From Aureimonas sp. AU4 (lineage in GTDB: Bacteria > Pseudomonadota > Alphaproteobacteria > Rhizobiales > Rhizobiaceae): 64,000 nucleotides of DNA. Made by a program: the position numbers and the translations under genes. The notes beneath the pieces are model-generated. The model saw nothing but the letters and a program-made list of their open reading frames with translations, was not told the origin of the DNA and did no database searches. This document shows positions 33,524 to 42,294 of this stretch, in pieces (the first letter of the stretch is position 1; each line of letters begins with the position of its first letter). Location of the stretch: the NCBI RefSeq assembly GCF_001463765.1, contig NZ_BBWK01000029.1, positions 1 to 64,000 on the forward strand, given 5' to 3'.

Positions 33524-35094
33524 TGCCGGAAGCCGCGCCGCTTCCGGCGAAGCGGCTGTCCGGATCCGACGCCCCTTCGCTGGTCGCGGCCTCAGACGTC
33601 GCCAAGTCCTACGGCGGCGTGCAGGCGCTCAAGGGCGTCTCGCTCACGATCCGCCCCGGCGAGGTACATGGGCTGGTCGGCGCGAACGGCGCGGGCAAAT
33701 CGACTTTGATCCGGATCCTGGCCGGCCTGACGCAACCCGACCGGGGGCGCATCGAGGTCGACGGACAAGCCGTATCGATCGCGACCCCGCAGCGGGCCGC
33801 AGACCTCGGCATGACGTTCATCCACCAGGAACTCGCCTTCGTGCCCGGCATGACGGTGCTGCAGAACATCATGCTGGGACTGCCGAAGCGGCAGCGCTTC
33901 GGCCTGGTGGATTGGCATGCGATCGCCAGCGAGGTCGAGCCGGTGGCGCGCCGCGTCGGGCTGACCGCCCCGCTCTTCTCGAACGTCAAGGGCCTGTCGG
34001 TCGCCGAGAAGTGGCTGATCAACATCTGCCGGGCCCTCGTGCGCCGCGCCCGCCTGATCGTCATGGACGAGCCGACCGCCTCGCTGTCGGCAACCGAGGC
34101 CGAGACGCTGCTGCGCATCGTGGAGGACCTGTCGCGCTCGGGCGTGGCGGTGCTCTACGTCTCGCATCGGCTGGACGAGATCCTGCGCCTCTGCCACCGC
34201 GTCACCGCCTTCCGCGACGGGCGATCGGTGGCCACCCTGGAGGACGCCGGCCTGACGCGGTCGAGCCTCGTGGAAGCGATCGTCGGCGGCGCCGTCGATC
34301 ATCTCGACAAGCCTGTGGGCGACGTCGGCGGCAACGAGGTCGTGCTGACGGTGTCGAAACTGACGCGCCTGCCGCGCGTGCGCGACGTCGGCTTCGACCT
34401 GCGTCGCGGCGAGGTCTTGGGCATCGGCGGCCTCGTCGGCGCCGGGCGGACCGAACTCGTTCGTCTCGTCTATGGCGCCGATCGGCCCGACGGCGGCACG
34501 ATGCGCCTCGACGGACGCCCCTACGCGCCGCGCCGCCCCGCCGATGCGGTTCGGGCCGGGTTCGGCCTCGTGCCCGAGGAGCGGCGCAGCGAGGGTCTGG
34601 TGCTCACCAAGAGCGTCGCCTTCAACCTCCATCTGTCCAGCCTGTCGCGGATCGTCTCGGGTCCGCTTCTGCCGCTCGTCAGTTCCAGGCGGCAGCGGGA
34701 GCTGTCGAACGGCATGATCCGCGACCTCTCCATCAAGACGCCGGACAGAAACGCGCCCGTCGGGCGCCTCAGCGGCGGCAACCAGCAGAAGGTCGTCATC
34801 GGCCGCTGGCTGCTGCGCGCGCCAAGAATCCTGATCCTCGACGAGCCGACGCGCGGCGTCGACATCGGCGCCCGAGGCGAGATCCACCGCCTGATCCGCG
34901 ATCTCGCCCGGCAGGGCATGGCGGTGCTCGTGGTCTCCTCCGAGCCCGACGAGTTGCCGGACCTGTGCGACCGGGTTCTGGTGATGGCCGAGGGCCGGAT
35001 CGTGCGCGAGCTGACGGGATCGGCCCTTTCCCGCAACAGCATCATCGAGGCCAGCTACGCCGAAGGGCGCAAGGCCGGAGATCCCCTGTCATGA
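33523..35094 (+). CDS. Sugar ABC transporter ATPase (RbsA type, duplicated)
   Basis: 523 residues with two ATPase halves, as usual in the ribose family. The first half has Walker A GANGAGKST, a degenerate signature LSVAEKWLINICRAL and Walker B LIVMDEPTASLS; the second half has GLVGAGRTE in place of Walker A, the signature LSGGNQQKVVIGRWLL and Walker B ILILDEPTRGVD. The unequal sites are normal for CUT2 transporters. Overlaps the binding protein start and the permease start by a few bases, so all three are coupled. Confidence 0.93.
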   Translation: MPEAAPLPAKRLSGSDAPSLVAASDVAKSYGGVQALKGVSLTIRPGEVHGLVGANGAGKSTLIRILAGLTQPDRGRIEVDGQAVSIATPQRAADLGMTFIHQELAFVPGMTVLQNIMLGLPKRQRFGLVDWHAIASEVEPVARRVGLTAPLFSNVKGLSVAEKWLINICRALVRRARLIVMDEPTASLSATEAETLLRIVEDLSRSGVAVLYVSHRLDEILRLCHRVTAFRDGRSVATLEDAGLTRSSLVEAIVGGAVDHLDKPVGDVGGNEVVLTVSKLTRLPRVRDVGFDLRRGEVLGIGGLVGAGRTELVRLVYGADRPDGGTMRLDGRPYAPRRPADAVRAGFGLVPEERRSEGLVLTKSVAFNLHLSSLSRIVSGPLLPLVSSRRQRELSNGMIRDLSIKTPDRNAPVGRLSGGNQQKVVIGRWLLRAPRILILDEPTRGVDIGARGEIHRLIRDLARQGMAVLVVSSEPDELPDLCDRVLVMAEGRIVRELTGSALSRNSIIEASYAEGRKAGDPLS

Positions 35095-36086
35095 CCGACG
35101 CGACCGCCTCGAACCGGCGCCTTTCTCCCCGGGCCAAGTCCGCGCTCGGGCTGTTCGCGCGCTACGCGACCATCATCGGCCTCCTTGCCATGATCGCCGC
35201 GTTCGCGGTGCTGTCGCCACGCGCCTTTCCCACGCTCAGCAACTTCACCAACGTCCTGAACCAGGCCTCGCTGACCATGATCATCGCGGCCGGGCTGACG
35301 CTCGCCGTGGTGGTCGGCGAGCTCGACCTGTCGGTCGGCTTCGCGGCGAGCCTGCATGGCATTCTCGTCACCGGCCTCATCGTCTCGAACGGGTTGCCGA
35401 TTCCGCTCGCGATCCTGATCGTCCTTTGCGCGGGCGCCCTGATCGGTCTCGTCAACGGGCTGATCGTCACCAAGATCAAGGTCAACTCGGTGATCGCGAC
35501 GCTCGGCGTCGGCACGATCCTGACCGGCTTGGCCTTCGCCTATTCCGCCGGCGTGCCCATCGTCTCCGGCGTGCCGGAGGCGTTTCTCCAGCTGTCGCTC
35601 GGGCGCTGGCTCTTCGGCATCCCGAACAACATCGTCATCATGGCGCTGGTGGTCGGCGGCCTTTGGGTGCTGGTGGAGCGATCGGCGCTCGGCCAGGAGA
35701 TCCAGGCGGTCGGCGGCAACCCGGCGGCGGCGCGGCTGGCCGGCATCGACGTCGACCGCATCAAGATCCTCGGCTTCGTGATCTCGGGCGTCTGCGCCGC
35801 GCTGACCGGCATCCTCCTCGCCTCGCGCCTCGGCAGCGGCACGGCGAGCGCGGCCGACAGCTATCTCCTGACCGCGTTCGCAGCCGTGTTCCTCGGCTCA
35901 GCCACGCTGCGGGACGGCGAGTTCCACATCCTCGGCACCCTGATCGGGGCGCTGATCATCGCCTTCGGCTTCAACGGCCTCAACATCTTCGGCGCGCCCA
36001 CCTTCTCGCAATACGTCCTGCAGGGCGCCATTCTCATCCTGGCCGTCGGGCTCTCCAGCCTCGGCCGCTCGATCGCGGAAAGCTGA
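35091..36086 (+). CDS. Sugar ABC transporter permease (RbsC type)
   Basis: 331 residues with about 8-10 membrane segments. IIAAGLTLAVVVGELDLSVG, KVNSVIATLGVGTILTGLAF and the QAVGGNPAAARLAGIDVDRI cytoplasmic loop (ATPase contact) identify the CUT2 branch. ATG at 35091 overlaps the ATPase stop by 4 bp. It completes a binding protein-ATPase-permease set, followed after 5 bp by a lactonase-like hydrolase. The permease homodimerises in this family, so no second permease gene is expected. Confidence 0.93.
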   Translation: MTDATASNRRLSPRAKSALGLFARYATIIGLLAMIAAFAVLSPRAFPTLSNFTNVLNQASLTMIIAAGLTLAVVVGELDLSVGFAASLHGILVTGLIVSNGLPIPLAILIVLCAGALIGLVNGLIVTKIKVNSVIATLGVGTILTGLAFAYSAGVPIVSGVPEAFLQLSLGRWLFGIPNNIVIMALVVGGLWVLVERSALGQEIQAVGGNPAAARLAGIDVDRIKILGFVISGVCAALTGILLASRLGSGTASAADSYLLTAFAAVFLGSATLRDGEFHILGTLIGALIIAFGFNGLNIFGAPTFSQYVLQGAILILAVGLSSLGRSIAES

Positions 36087-36091
36087 CCCCC

Positions 36092-36934
36092 ATGCCCGAC
36101 ACCGATCAGCCGAACTGGGACGTCCATGTCATCGAGTTCGCCCGTTCCAAGGACCAACTCGTGGCCGGGCTCGTTCACGGGGCCTACGACGAGGGCACGG
36201 TGGACGTCCCCTTCTCCTTCGTGCTCGCCCGCAGCAACACCCACGTGGTGCTGGTGGATACCGGCTTCATGAAGGAGGGTTCGGGCGAGGCCATGAGCAC
36301 GAAGTTCGGCGTGCCCTTCTGGATCTCGCCGCTGCGCATGCTGGCGGCGCTCGGCGTCGCGCCCGGGGACGTCACCGACATCGTCCTCAGCCACGCCCAT
36401 TTCGACCACATGGGCTCGATCCAGGAGTATCCAGCGGCGCGGCTCCACATCCAGAAGTCCGAGCTCCTGTCGTGGATCGAGGCGCTCGCCCTGCCGCGCC
36501 AGTTCGGCTACCTCACCGAGATCATCAACCCCGACGACCTGCGCCACGCCTTCGACGCCTCGCTCGAGCATCGCCTGAATCTCGTGGAAGGCGACGTCGA
36601 CGATCTCCTGCCCGGCCTGCACCTCCGGCTCGGTGCCGGCCACACGGTCGGCCAGCAGTTCGCAATCGTCGAGACGGCGCGCGGCCGCCTCGTGATCTCG
36701 GGCGACTGCGTCTACTCCCAGCGCAACATCTGCGGCCACAACCACGACGGCGTCTACGTTCCGCTGGCCAATGCCACGGGCAGCGTCTGGGACCAGCTCA
36801 AGACCTTCGATCGCATCAACCGCGAAATCGGCGGCGACCTCGGCCGCCTCGTGATCCTGCACGACATGCAGCGCTGGCCCACCCTGCCGGTGGTCGAAGA
36901 GATCGAGGGCTTTCGCATCGTGAAGGCGTCCTGA
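36092..36934 (+). CDS. Metallo-beta-lactamase-fold hydrolase (lactonase-like)
   Basis: 280 residues. The zinc motif is LSHAHFDHMGSIQEY (HxHxDH), with later ligands in GAGHTVGQQF and ISGDCVYS. The overall plan, with TGFMKEGSGEAMST and HIQKSELLSWIEA, is that of N-acyl-homoserine-lactone-lactonase-type proteins, which cleave lactone rings using two metal ions. No signal peptide. It starts 5 bp after the permease gene and belongs to the same operon, so its natural substrate is more likely a sugar lactone or ester made from the imported sugar than a quorum signal; this is inference. Confidence 0.8.
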   Translation: MPDTDQPNWDVHVIEFARSKDQLVAGLVHGAYDEGTVDVPFSFVLARSNTHVVLVDTGFMKEGSGEAMSTKFGVPFWISPLRMLAALGVAPGDVTDIVLSHAHFDHMGSIQEYPAARLHIQKSELLSWIEALALPRQFGYLTEIINPDDLRHAFDASLEHRLNLVEGDVDDLLPGLHLRLGAGHTVGQQFAIVETARGRLVISGDCVYSQRNICGHNHDGVYVPLANATGSVWDQLKTFDRINREIGGDLGRLVILHDMQRWPTLPVVEEIEGFRIVKAS

Positions 36935-37369
36935 ACACAGCGGATCGCCCTGTTGTCGGCAAACGACGATCGGTGAGGGTCTGAGGCAGATGGGGTGGAT
37001 GCCCCCCCCTCAACCGACATCTGAACTCCCCGATGATGTTACGGCGTGGTGAACCCGCCCCCAAGAAGTCGACCGCCAGGCAGTTTACCGTTGTCGGCTT
37101 CGGTTCGACCAAGAGCGCCTCCCAGCTTCACGCGCTCGGCGTGCCGTGCCACGTCATCGTGCGCAAGGCTCTGCACCGACCGCGGATGGTGCGGTTATCG
37201 GCCAAGCCGCTGCCCGATCTGTCGGGATGGAAGACTGCCGCGCGTCGCATCACTCGGCATGCATGCCGACGCGTCCTGACGACGGAATGCGTCCCATGCC
37301 ACCTGCCTTTGGAAAGCTCTCTCCGGCGGCCCCATCCAAGCCGGCCCAACCGGACCGTCTCCGCTTTTC
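36935..37369. other. Gene-poor stretch, 435 bp
   Basis: No recognisable gene. The open frames are rich in Arg/Ser/Pro and do not resemble a family. It follows the lactonase gene and leads into two pseudogenes, so it may contain eroded coding sequence. Confidence 0.45.
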
Positions 37370-37555
37370 TCATACAGCGGGCCGCGGCCGCGCCATGGCG
37401 TCGCGAAGCTGCGGCTCGAGTTCATCGATCGTCGCGCCTTGAGTACCTTCCGCCCGGTGAAGCGTGACCGCAAAGGAGGGCAGCAGCGGAAGGCCTGCCT
37501 CCCGCGAGAGGATGTCGAGATCGAACGGCAGTCCGAGCCGGACAGGTCCCGAGAC
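37370..37555 (-). pseudogene. LysR-type regulator remnant (C-terminal part)
   Basis: On the minus strand a 60-residue stretch, SGPVRLGLPFDLDILSREAG then LPLLPSFAVTLHRA and ending in PQLRDAMARPRPAV, looks like pieces of a LysR effector-binding domain: the start of the domain (GPVRLGLP) joined to the end (REAGLPLLPSF), with the middle and the HTH absent. It is divergent from the dead LysE gene, the usual pairing of LysR and LysE genes. Both have lost their 5' parts at the shared boundary. Family is tentative. Confidence 0.35.
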
Positions 37556-37589
37556 GCCCCCCCCCACCCTCGATCTCGGACCAGATTTC

Positions 37590-38090
37590 GTCGTCGGCGG
37601 CGATCGCAGGTCGCTCCACTTCATCGCGGGCATCACGGCGGGGCTCGGCTCGATGGCCGCGCTGGTGCGGCTCGGCCTCGGCGGCCTCCTTTCGACACTG
37701 CCTTCGCTTGCCCTCGGCATGGAAGTGCTGGGTTCTGCCTATCTCCTGTGGCTCGCTTGGCAGACCGCCGGTCGTGGCGCGCCGCGCATGGATGGCGGCA
37801 CCGCGCCGAACGGGTTTGTCGCCGGCGCCTGGACGGTCTGGCACAATCCCGAGGGCTGAGCGATGACGACGGGAGCGGCGGCGACCTTCGTCGCGCTGGC
37901 CTCGGGTCCTGGCCGTAACGGCGCGCTCCTGGCCGCCATGTTCGGCATTCTCGCTCCGATATCCCTATCGCTTTGGTGCGCCGCAGGCCTGGTTCTCGCG
38001 CATACGATCCGCAACCACCGGCAGCGGCGCCTCCTCAACGGGTCGCTCGGTCTGCTGCTGGCCCTTTCCGTCATACCGGTCCGGCACTGA
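37590..38090 (+). pseudogene. LysE/RhtB-family exporter pseudogene
   Basis: The frame gives FIAGITAGLGSMAALVRLGL, GGLLSTLPSLALGMEVLGSA and YLLWLAWQTAGRGAPRM, then WTVWHNPEG, a TGA at 37857, and continues in the same frame with AMTTGAAATFVALASG through LSLWCAAGLVLAHTI to LLLALSVIPVRH. Members have NPK(G/A)WAM at this point, so the TGA stands for the conserved Trp (TGG to TGA). The first ~30 residues (PGPN motif region) are also missing. A membrane exporter of amino acids such as Leu or Thr in its intact form; here almost surely inactive. Confidence 0.75.
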
Positions 38091-38108
38091 ATACCAAGGA
38101 GACCGCGT

Positions 38109-38465
38109 ATGGACCCGGTCGATCTCGTCTCGGCTCTCGATTCCGTCACCGCATACTGGTCGCCCCAGGTTGTCGGACGCGTGAAGGACCCATACGTCAA
38201 ACTTCTGGGCGAACTGGCCTGGCACCGGCACGACGAGGAAGACGAAGTCTTTCACGTCCTGCGCGGGCGTCTGCGCATCCAGTTCGAGGCGCGCCAAGAG
38301 ACGCTGCTGGAGGCGGGCGAGTTCCGCATCGTTCCAAAGGGCACCATGCACAACCCGGTTGCCGAAGAGGAATGCTGGATCGTGCTGGTCGAAACGACGA
38401 CGACGAAACATGCCGGCGATGTCGCAACGCCGCAGACACGGTCGATGGAACAGCAGTTGGCGTGA
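38109..38465 (+). CDS. Cupin-domain protein
   Basis: 118 residues, a single cupin barrel. ELAWHRHDEEDEVFHVLRG carries the first metal motif (H-x-H-x3-E), and LEAGEFRIVPKGTMHNPVAE the second (G-x5-P-x-G-x2-H). AAGGAGA precedes the ATG at 38109. Such small cupins bind a divalent metal and act as isomerases, dioxygenases or small-molecule binders. It starts 18 bp after the dead exporter and may once have shared its promoter. Function unknown. Confidence 0.85.
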   Translation: MDPVDLVSALDSVTAYWSPQVVGRVKDPYVKLLGELAWHRHDEEDEVFHVLRGRLRIQFEARQETLLEAGEFRIVPKGTMHNPVAEEECWIVLVETTTTKHAGDVATPQTRSMEQQLA

Positions 38466-38991
38466 CGAAGCGCGAACCGACAGGCGGGTTCGTTAGCCCC
38501 ACGGCTCCCACGCGCCGATCTCTCCTGCCTTCCGCTAAGAAACCATCTGGCATTTCGACGAGCCGCCCAGCCCGGACGCTCAGCGCCGCTCGGATAGCCG
38601 GGGAATTGGCTTGGTCCAACGACCGCCGTCCGTCGCGAGCGTCGGGCTTGTGATCCGCAGGTGTTCCAGCCGAAAACCCCTCGCTGCCCCGCACCTTGTC
38701 GACGGTGCGATGACGACGCCGCGACCGCCACACGCCCGCTGACGATCGGTGGGCGTCTGGCGACGACGGAAGACCGGACTCCGTCTACCCGGTCCAGGTC
38801 AGACAGGCGGTGGGAACGCTGCAGCGCGCGCGAGTAGGCGAGTGGGCCAAGCCTGTTGGCGCAACAACCGCATCCGCCGCCGTTCGGTTTCACCTTGGAT
38901 TGCATCGCGAACCAGCAACCGATATATGAGTTTCCAGAAATAGCTCGGTTCCGTGTTTTCGTTTGGTCACCGGACGTGTTGGGTTTTTCAA
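38466..38991. other. Intergenic region, 526 bp
   Basis: No gene was recognised. The right part (38880-38990) is lower in GC, with TATATGAG near 38925 and TGTTTTCG near 38953, and probably holds the promoter of the GntR-type gene. An in-frame ATG at 38953 could extend that protein by 13 residues. Confidence 0.4.
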
Positions 38992-39705
38992 ATGGACGTC
39001 GGGACAAGAGCCGCCGGAAGCAAGCGACCGCCCGTTGATAAGGCGACCCTGAAGGCAGAGCAGATATATGAGACGCTGCGACATGCGATCGTTCGCCTCC
39101 GCATGGTTCCCGGTTCCGTCATCTCGGAAAAGCAACTTTGCCTCCAGTACGGCGTGTCACGCACGCCGGTCCGCGAGGCCCTGAAGCGGCTGGCCGACGA
39201 GGACCTCGTCGATGTCTTCCCCCATTCGGGGACATACGTCTCGCGCATCTCGTTCGAGGTGGCCGAAGAGGGCTACGTCATTCGCCGGGCGCTGGAAATC
39301 GAAAGCATCCGACGCGCCGCCGCCCATGCCGGCAGCGAGGATATCCGCCGCCTCGACGCCCTGGTCGGCGACATGCGCGACATCCTCCGGCGCGGCGCGC
39401 TCGACGAATACATCGAGGTCGACGACGTCTTCCATGCCGAGATCGCCACGATCAGCCGCTATCCGCGCATCTGGAAGTTCATCAATCTCGTGAAGGCGCA
39501 TCTCGATCGGATGCGCCAGCTGTCCGCCCCCGTGCCGGGGCACCTGGCCGAAGTGACCGAGCAGCATGCCGCGATCGTGCGCGCACTGGACCGCCGCAAC
39601 CCCGACCAGGCCGAACTCGCCATGAAGATCCACCTCGAGGCGTCCTTCGCGGTGATGAGCGCGATGTACGAGGAAGGCCGCTACTTCAAGCGGCGGGAGG
39701 GCTGA
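38992..39705 (+). CDS. GntR-family (FCD) transcriptional regulator
   Basis: 237 residues from the ATG at 38992; the ATG at 38953 is a weaker alternative. Winged helix at ~20-90 (QLCLQYGVSRTPVREALKRL, ADEDLVDVFPHSGTYVSRIS) and an FCD domain after ~95 (VDDVFHAEIATISRYPRIWK, TEQHAAIVRALDRRNPDQAE). The His/Asp pattern fits a metal-assisted carboxylate effector. It lies upstream of and in line with GMC oxidoreductase and SDR genes, so it probably controls sugar or sugar-acid oxidation genes. Confidence 0.92.
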   Translation: MDVGTRAAGSKRPPVDKATLKAEQIYETLRHAIVRLRMVPGSVISEKQLCLQYGVSRTPVREALKRLADEDLVDVFPHSGTYVSRISFEVAEEGYVIRRALEIESIRRAAAHAGSEDIRRLDALVGDMRDILRRGALDEYIEVDDVFHAEIATISRYPRIWKFINLVKAHLDRMRQLSAPVPGHLAEVTEQHAAIVRALDRRNPDQAELAMKIHLEASFAVMSAMYEEGRYFKRREG

Positions 39706-39721
39706 TCATGGACGCAACCGG

Positions 39722-39831
39722 TGTTTCGTCACCGCGATCCTGACCGCGGCATCGGGCAAGGCGGCCGAGAGCGAACGCCTCGACCCCGGCAACAGCGAGT
39801 TCGCGCCCCGGCAGATCGGCGCGGTGATGTG
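39722..39831 (+). other. Short coding-like remnant
   Basis: In one frame the stretch reads VTAILTAASGKAAESERLDP then EFAPRQIGAVM and a stop. The opening looks like the N-terminus of a small antibiotic-biosynthesis-monooxygenase-type protein, but it is far too short and has no start codon. It may be the scar of a deletion between the regulator and the GMC gene. Very tentative. Confidence 0.2.
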
Positions 39832-39890
39832 AGGCAAGGCCGGACCGGCGCGCTGGAGGGCGAGCCGCCGGCTCATCGGGAGGAAGCGGC

Positions 39891-41465
39891 ATGGGCGAAC
39901 TGAAGGCCGGCTACGACATCATCATCATCGGCGCGGGCGTGGGCGGCGGCGCGCTCGCCAACGCGCTGGCTGCGCCCGGTCGCGACATCCTGATGATCGA
40001 ACGTGGGCCTCGCCTGCCGCGCGAGAAGGACAACTGGAGCGTCGACGCCGTCTTCCACAAGCGAAAATACGCGACCAGGGAGGAGTGGCGAGACTGCGAC
40101 GGAAAACTCTTCCATCCCTCGACCTACTATTATGTCGGCGGCAACTCGAAGTTCTTCGGCGCGGCGACCGTGCGCTTCCGCAAGGAGGACTTCGGGGACC
40201 TGCAGCACGAGGGCGGCGTCGCTCCGGCCTGGCCTGTCTCCTACGACACGTTCGAACCCTACTACGCGCGCGCCGAACGTCTGATGGGCACGCATGGCGA
40301 GGCAGGCCTCGACCCGATCGAGCCACCGCGCTCCGGTCCCATGCCCTATCCCCCGATCGGCCACGAGCCGGAAATCGCGTGGTTCGAGCGGAAGCTGCGG
40401 GAGCGGGGCCTGCGCCCCTTCCCGCTGCCGATCGCGATCGATTACCACGACGGAGGCGCCTGCGCGCGCTGCCGGACTTGCGACGGCTTCGCCTGCAAGA
40501 TCGGGGCGAAGGGCGACGCCGAGGTGCGGCTCGTCAACCCGGCGCTCGCCAAGGGCGGCGTGACGCTGATCACCGAGGCCTTCGTGCACAGGCTCGTCAC
40601 CGATCCGTCAGGCGGTCGGGTGACGGCGGTCGAACTCGACTATCGAGGCGAGCGGCGCACCGTCTCGGCACGCGTCGTCGTGTCGGCGGCAGGTGCCATC
40701 AACTCCACCGCGCTGCTCCTTCGCTCGGCGAGCGACAAGCATCCGAAGGGCCTTGGCAACAACACCTCCGACCAGCTCGGCCGCAACTACATGGCCCACA
40801 ACAACACGGCCATGATGGCGGTCTCGCCGTTCCGCAAGAACCGCGTGACGTTCCAGAAGTCGATGGCGATCAACGACTTCTATCTCGCCAACTCGGAGAG
40901 GCCCTACCCGCTCGGCAACGTGCAGGGCCTGGGCAAGCTGCAGGCCGGCATGCTGACGGCGAGCGTCAAGTGGGCACCGGAATGGGCGATGGGCCTGTTT
41001 GCCGAGCGCTCGGTGGACTGGTGGCTGATGTCGGAGGACCTGCCCGACCCGAACAACCGTGTCACCCTCGACCCGGACGGGAAGATCCGCGTGTCCTACA
41101 CCGCCAACAACCTCAAGTCGCATGGCGAGCTGGTGAGCGTGTGGTCGCGCATCATGCGCGTGCTCGGCTACCCGCTGATCGTCACCCAGAAGATGGACAT
41201 CAGGGTCTCGATGCATCAGTGCGGCACCGCGCGCTTCGGCAACGACCCCGCGACGTCCGTCCTCGACACGAACTGCAGGGTCTGGGACGTCGACAACCTT
41301 TACGTCGTCGACGCGTCCTTCCTGCCCTCGTCCACGGGCTTCAACCCGTCGCTCACCATCGTCGCGCAGGCGCTGCGCACCGCCGAGCACATCCTGCGCG
41401 AGCTGGGCGAACCGATCGCGGTTCCCGTTCCGTCGGTGCGCGTGGCCGAGACCACGCCCGCCTGA
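39891..41465 (+). CDS. GMC-family FAD oxidoreductase
   Basis: 524 residues. The FAD motif is YDIIIIGAGVGGGALANALA; later signatures are ARVVVSAAGAINSTALLLRS, the catalytic MHQCGTARFGNDP His region and DASFLPSSTGFNPSLTIVAQA with the paired Asn. A Cys cluster (CARCRTCDGFACKIGAKGDAE, residues ~185-205) resembles that of membrane-associated sugar/polyol dehydrogenases. There is no signal peptide. GGGAGGA precedes the ATG. These enzymes oxidise alcohols or sugars and pass electrons to the chain or O2. It forms a pair with the SDR gene 34 bp downstream. Confidence 0.9.
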   Translation: MGELKAGYDIIIIGAGVGGGALANALAAPGRDILMIERGPRLPREKDNWSVDAVFHKRKYATREEWRDCDGKLFHPSTYYYVGGNSKFFGAATVRFRKEDFGDLQHEGGVAPAWPVSYDTFEPYYARAERLMGTHGEAGLDPIEPPRSGPMPYPPIGHEPEIAWFERKLRERGLRPFPLPIAIDYHDGGACARCRTCDGFACKIGAKGDAEVRLVNPALAKGGVTLITEAFVHRLVTDPSGGRVTAVELDYRGERRTVSARVVVSAAGAINSTALLLRSASDKHPKGLGNNTSDQLGRNYMAHNNTAMMAVSPFRKNRVTFQKSMAINDFYLANSERPYPLGNVQGLGKLQAGMLTASVKWAPEWAMGLFAERSVDWWLMSEDLPDPNNRVTLDPDGKIRVSYTANNLKSHGELVSVWSRIMRVLGYPLIVTQKMDIRVSMHQCGTARFGNDPATSVLDTNCRVWDVDNLYVVDASFLPSSTGFNPSLTIVAQALRTAEHILRELGEPIAVPVPSVRVAETTPA

Positions 41466-41499
41466 ACCGTTCGAAACATCCCAGGGAGGAAAAAACACC

Positions 41500-42294
41500 A
41501 TGGTGGCCAAGCGTGACTACGCGCGCCTCTTCGACCTGACGGGCCGCAAGGCCATCGTGACGGGAGGGTCGCGCGGCATCGGCCGCGCGCTCGCGCAGGC
41601 GCTCGCCGCTCATGGCGCCGATGTCGCCATCGTCGTGCGCTCGACGGTGGATCAGGCCGAGGATCTGGCGCGCGAACTCAACGACAAAGGCGGCGACAGC
41701 TTCGCGATCCGAGCCGACGTCTCGAACCCCGAAGACGTCGAGCGATTGGCGGCCGAGGTGGACGCGCGCTGGGGCCGCGCCGACATTCTCGTCAACAATG
41801 CCGGCGTCATCCATCCCGGCGAGGCCGAGACCTACGCGCTCTCGGACTGGCGCGCGACCATGGCCGTCAACGTAGAGGGCGTGTTCCTCATGAGCCAGGC
41901 GATCGGCCGCCTGATGATCCGCCAGCGGTCGGGCTCTATCGTCAACATCGGCTCCATGTCCGGCCGCATCGTGAACTGGCCGTTCAAGCACTCGGCCTAC
42001 AACGTGTCCAAGGCCGCCGTTCACATGATGACCAAGTGCCTCGCCACCGAATGGGCCGAGCACAACATCCGCGTCAACGCGCTGGCGCCGGGCTACATCC
42101 TGACCGAGCTGACGGAAGAGGTGCTGAGAGAACACCCCGACGTCGTCAACGACCACTGGGCCAAGAGCGCGGTGCAGAACCGCATCGGCACGGTGGACGA
42201 GCTCGCCGGCGCGGTCGTGTACCTGGCCAGCGACGCCGCCTCCTTCACCACCGGGGAGATCCACACCGTCGACGGTGGCCTGACGCTGCGCTGA
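41500..42294 (+). CDS. Short-chain dehydrogenase/reductase (gluconate 5-dehydrogenase-like)
   Basis: 264 residues of the classical SDR fold. Cofactor motif KAIVTGGSRGIGRALAQALA, NNAG at ILVNNAGVIHPGE, and the catalytic Ser-Tyr-Lys in IVNIGSMSGR and HSAYNVSKAAVHMM; the end VDGGLTLR is also typical. The basic residue after the Gly-rich loop suggests NADP(H), but that is weak. Sequence type resembles gluconate 5-dehydrogenase/KduD-like enzymes. GGGAGGA precedes the ATG. With the GMC oxidoreductase it would oxidise or reduce a sugar, polyol or sugar acid. Confidence 0.92.
   Translation: MVAKRDYARLFDLTGRKAIVTGGSRGIGRALAQALAAHGADVAIVVRSTVDQAEDLARELNDKGGDSFAIRADVSNPEDVERLAAEVDARWGRADILVNNAGVIHPGEAETYALSDWRATMAVNVEGVFLMSQAIGRLMIRQRSGSIVNIGSMSGRIVNWPFKHSAYNVSKAAVHMMTKCLATEWAEHNIRVNALAPGYILTELTEEVLREHPDVVNDHWAKSAVQNRIGTVDELAGAVVYLASDAASFTTGEIHTVDGGLTLR

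Noticed and set aside
36092-36934. Quorum-quenching lactonase as the role of the MBL-fold protein
   Set aside because: The fold matches, but its place in a sugar-import operon and the absence of any quorum-sensing genes make a sugar-related substrate more likely.
37128-37373. Minus-strand frame in the 37-kb gap as a possible transposase piece
   Set aside because: No conserved transposase motif or inverted repeats were found.
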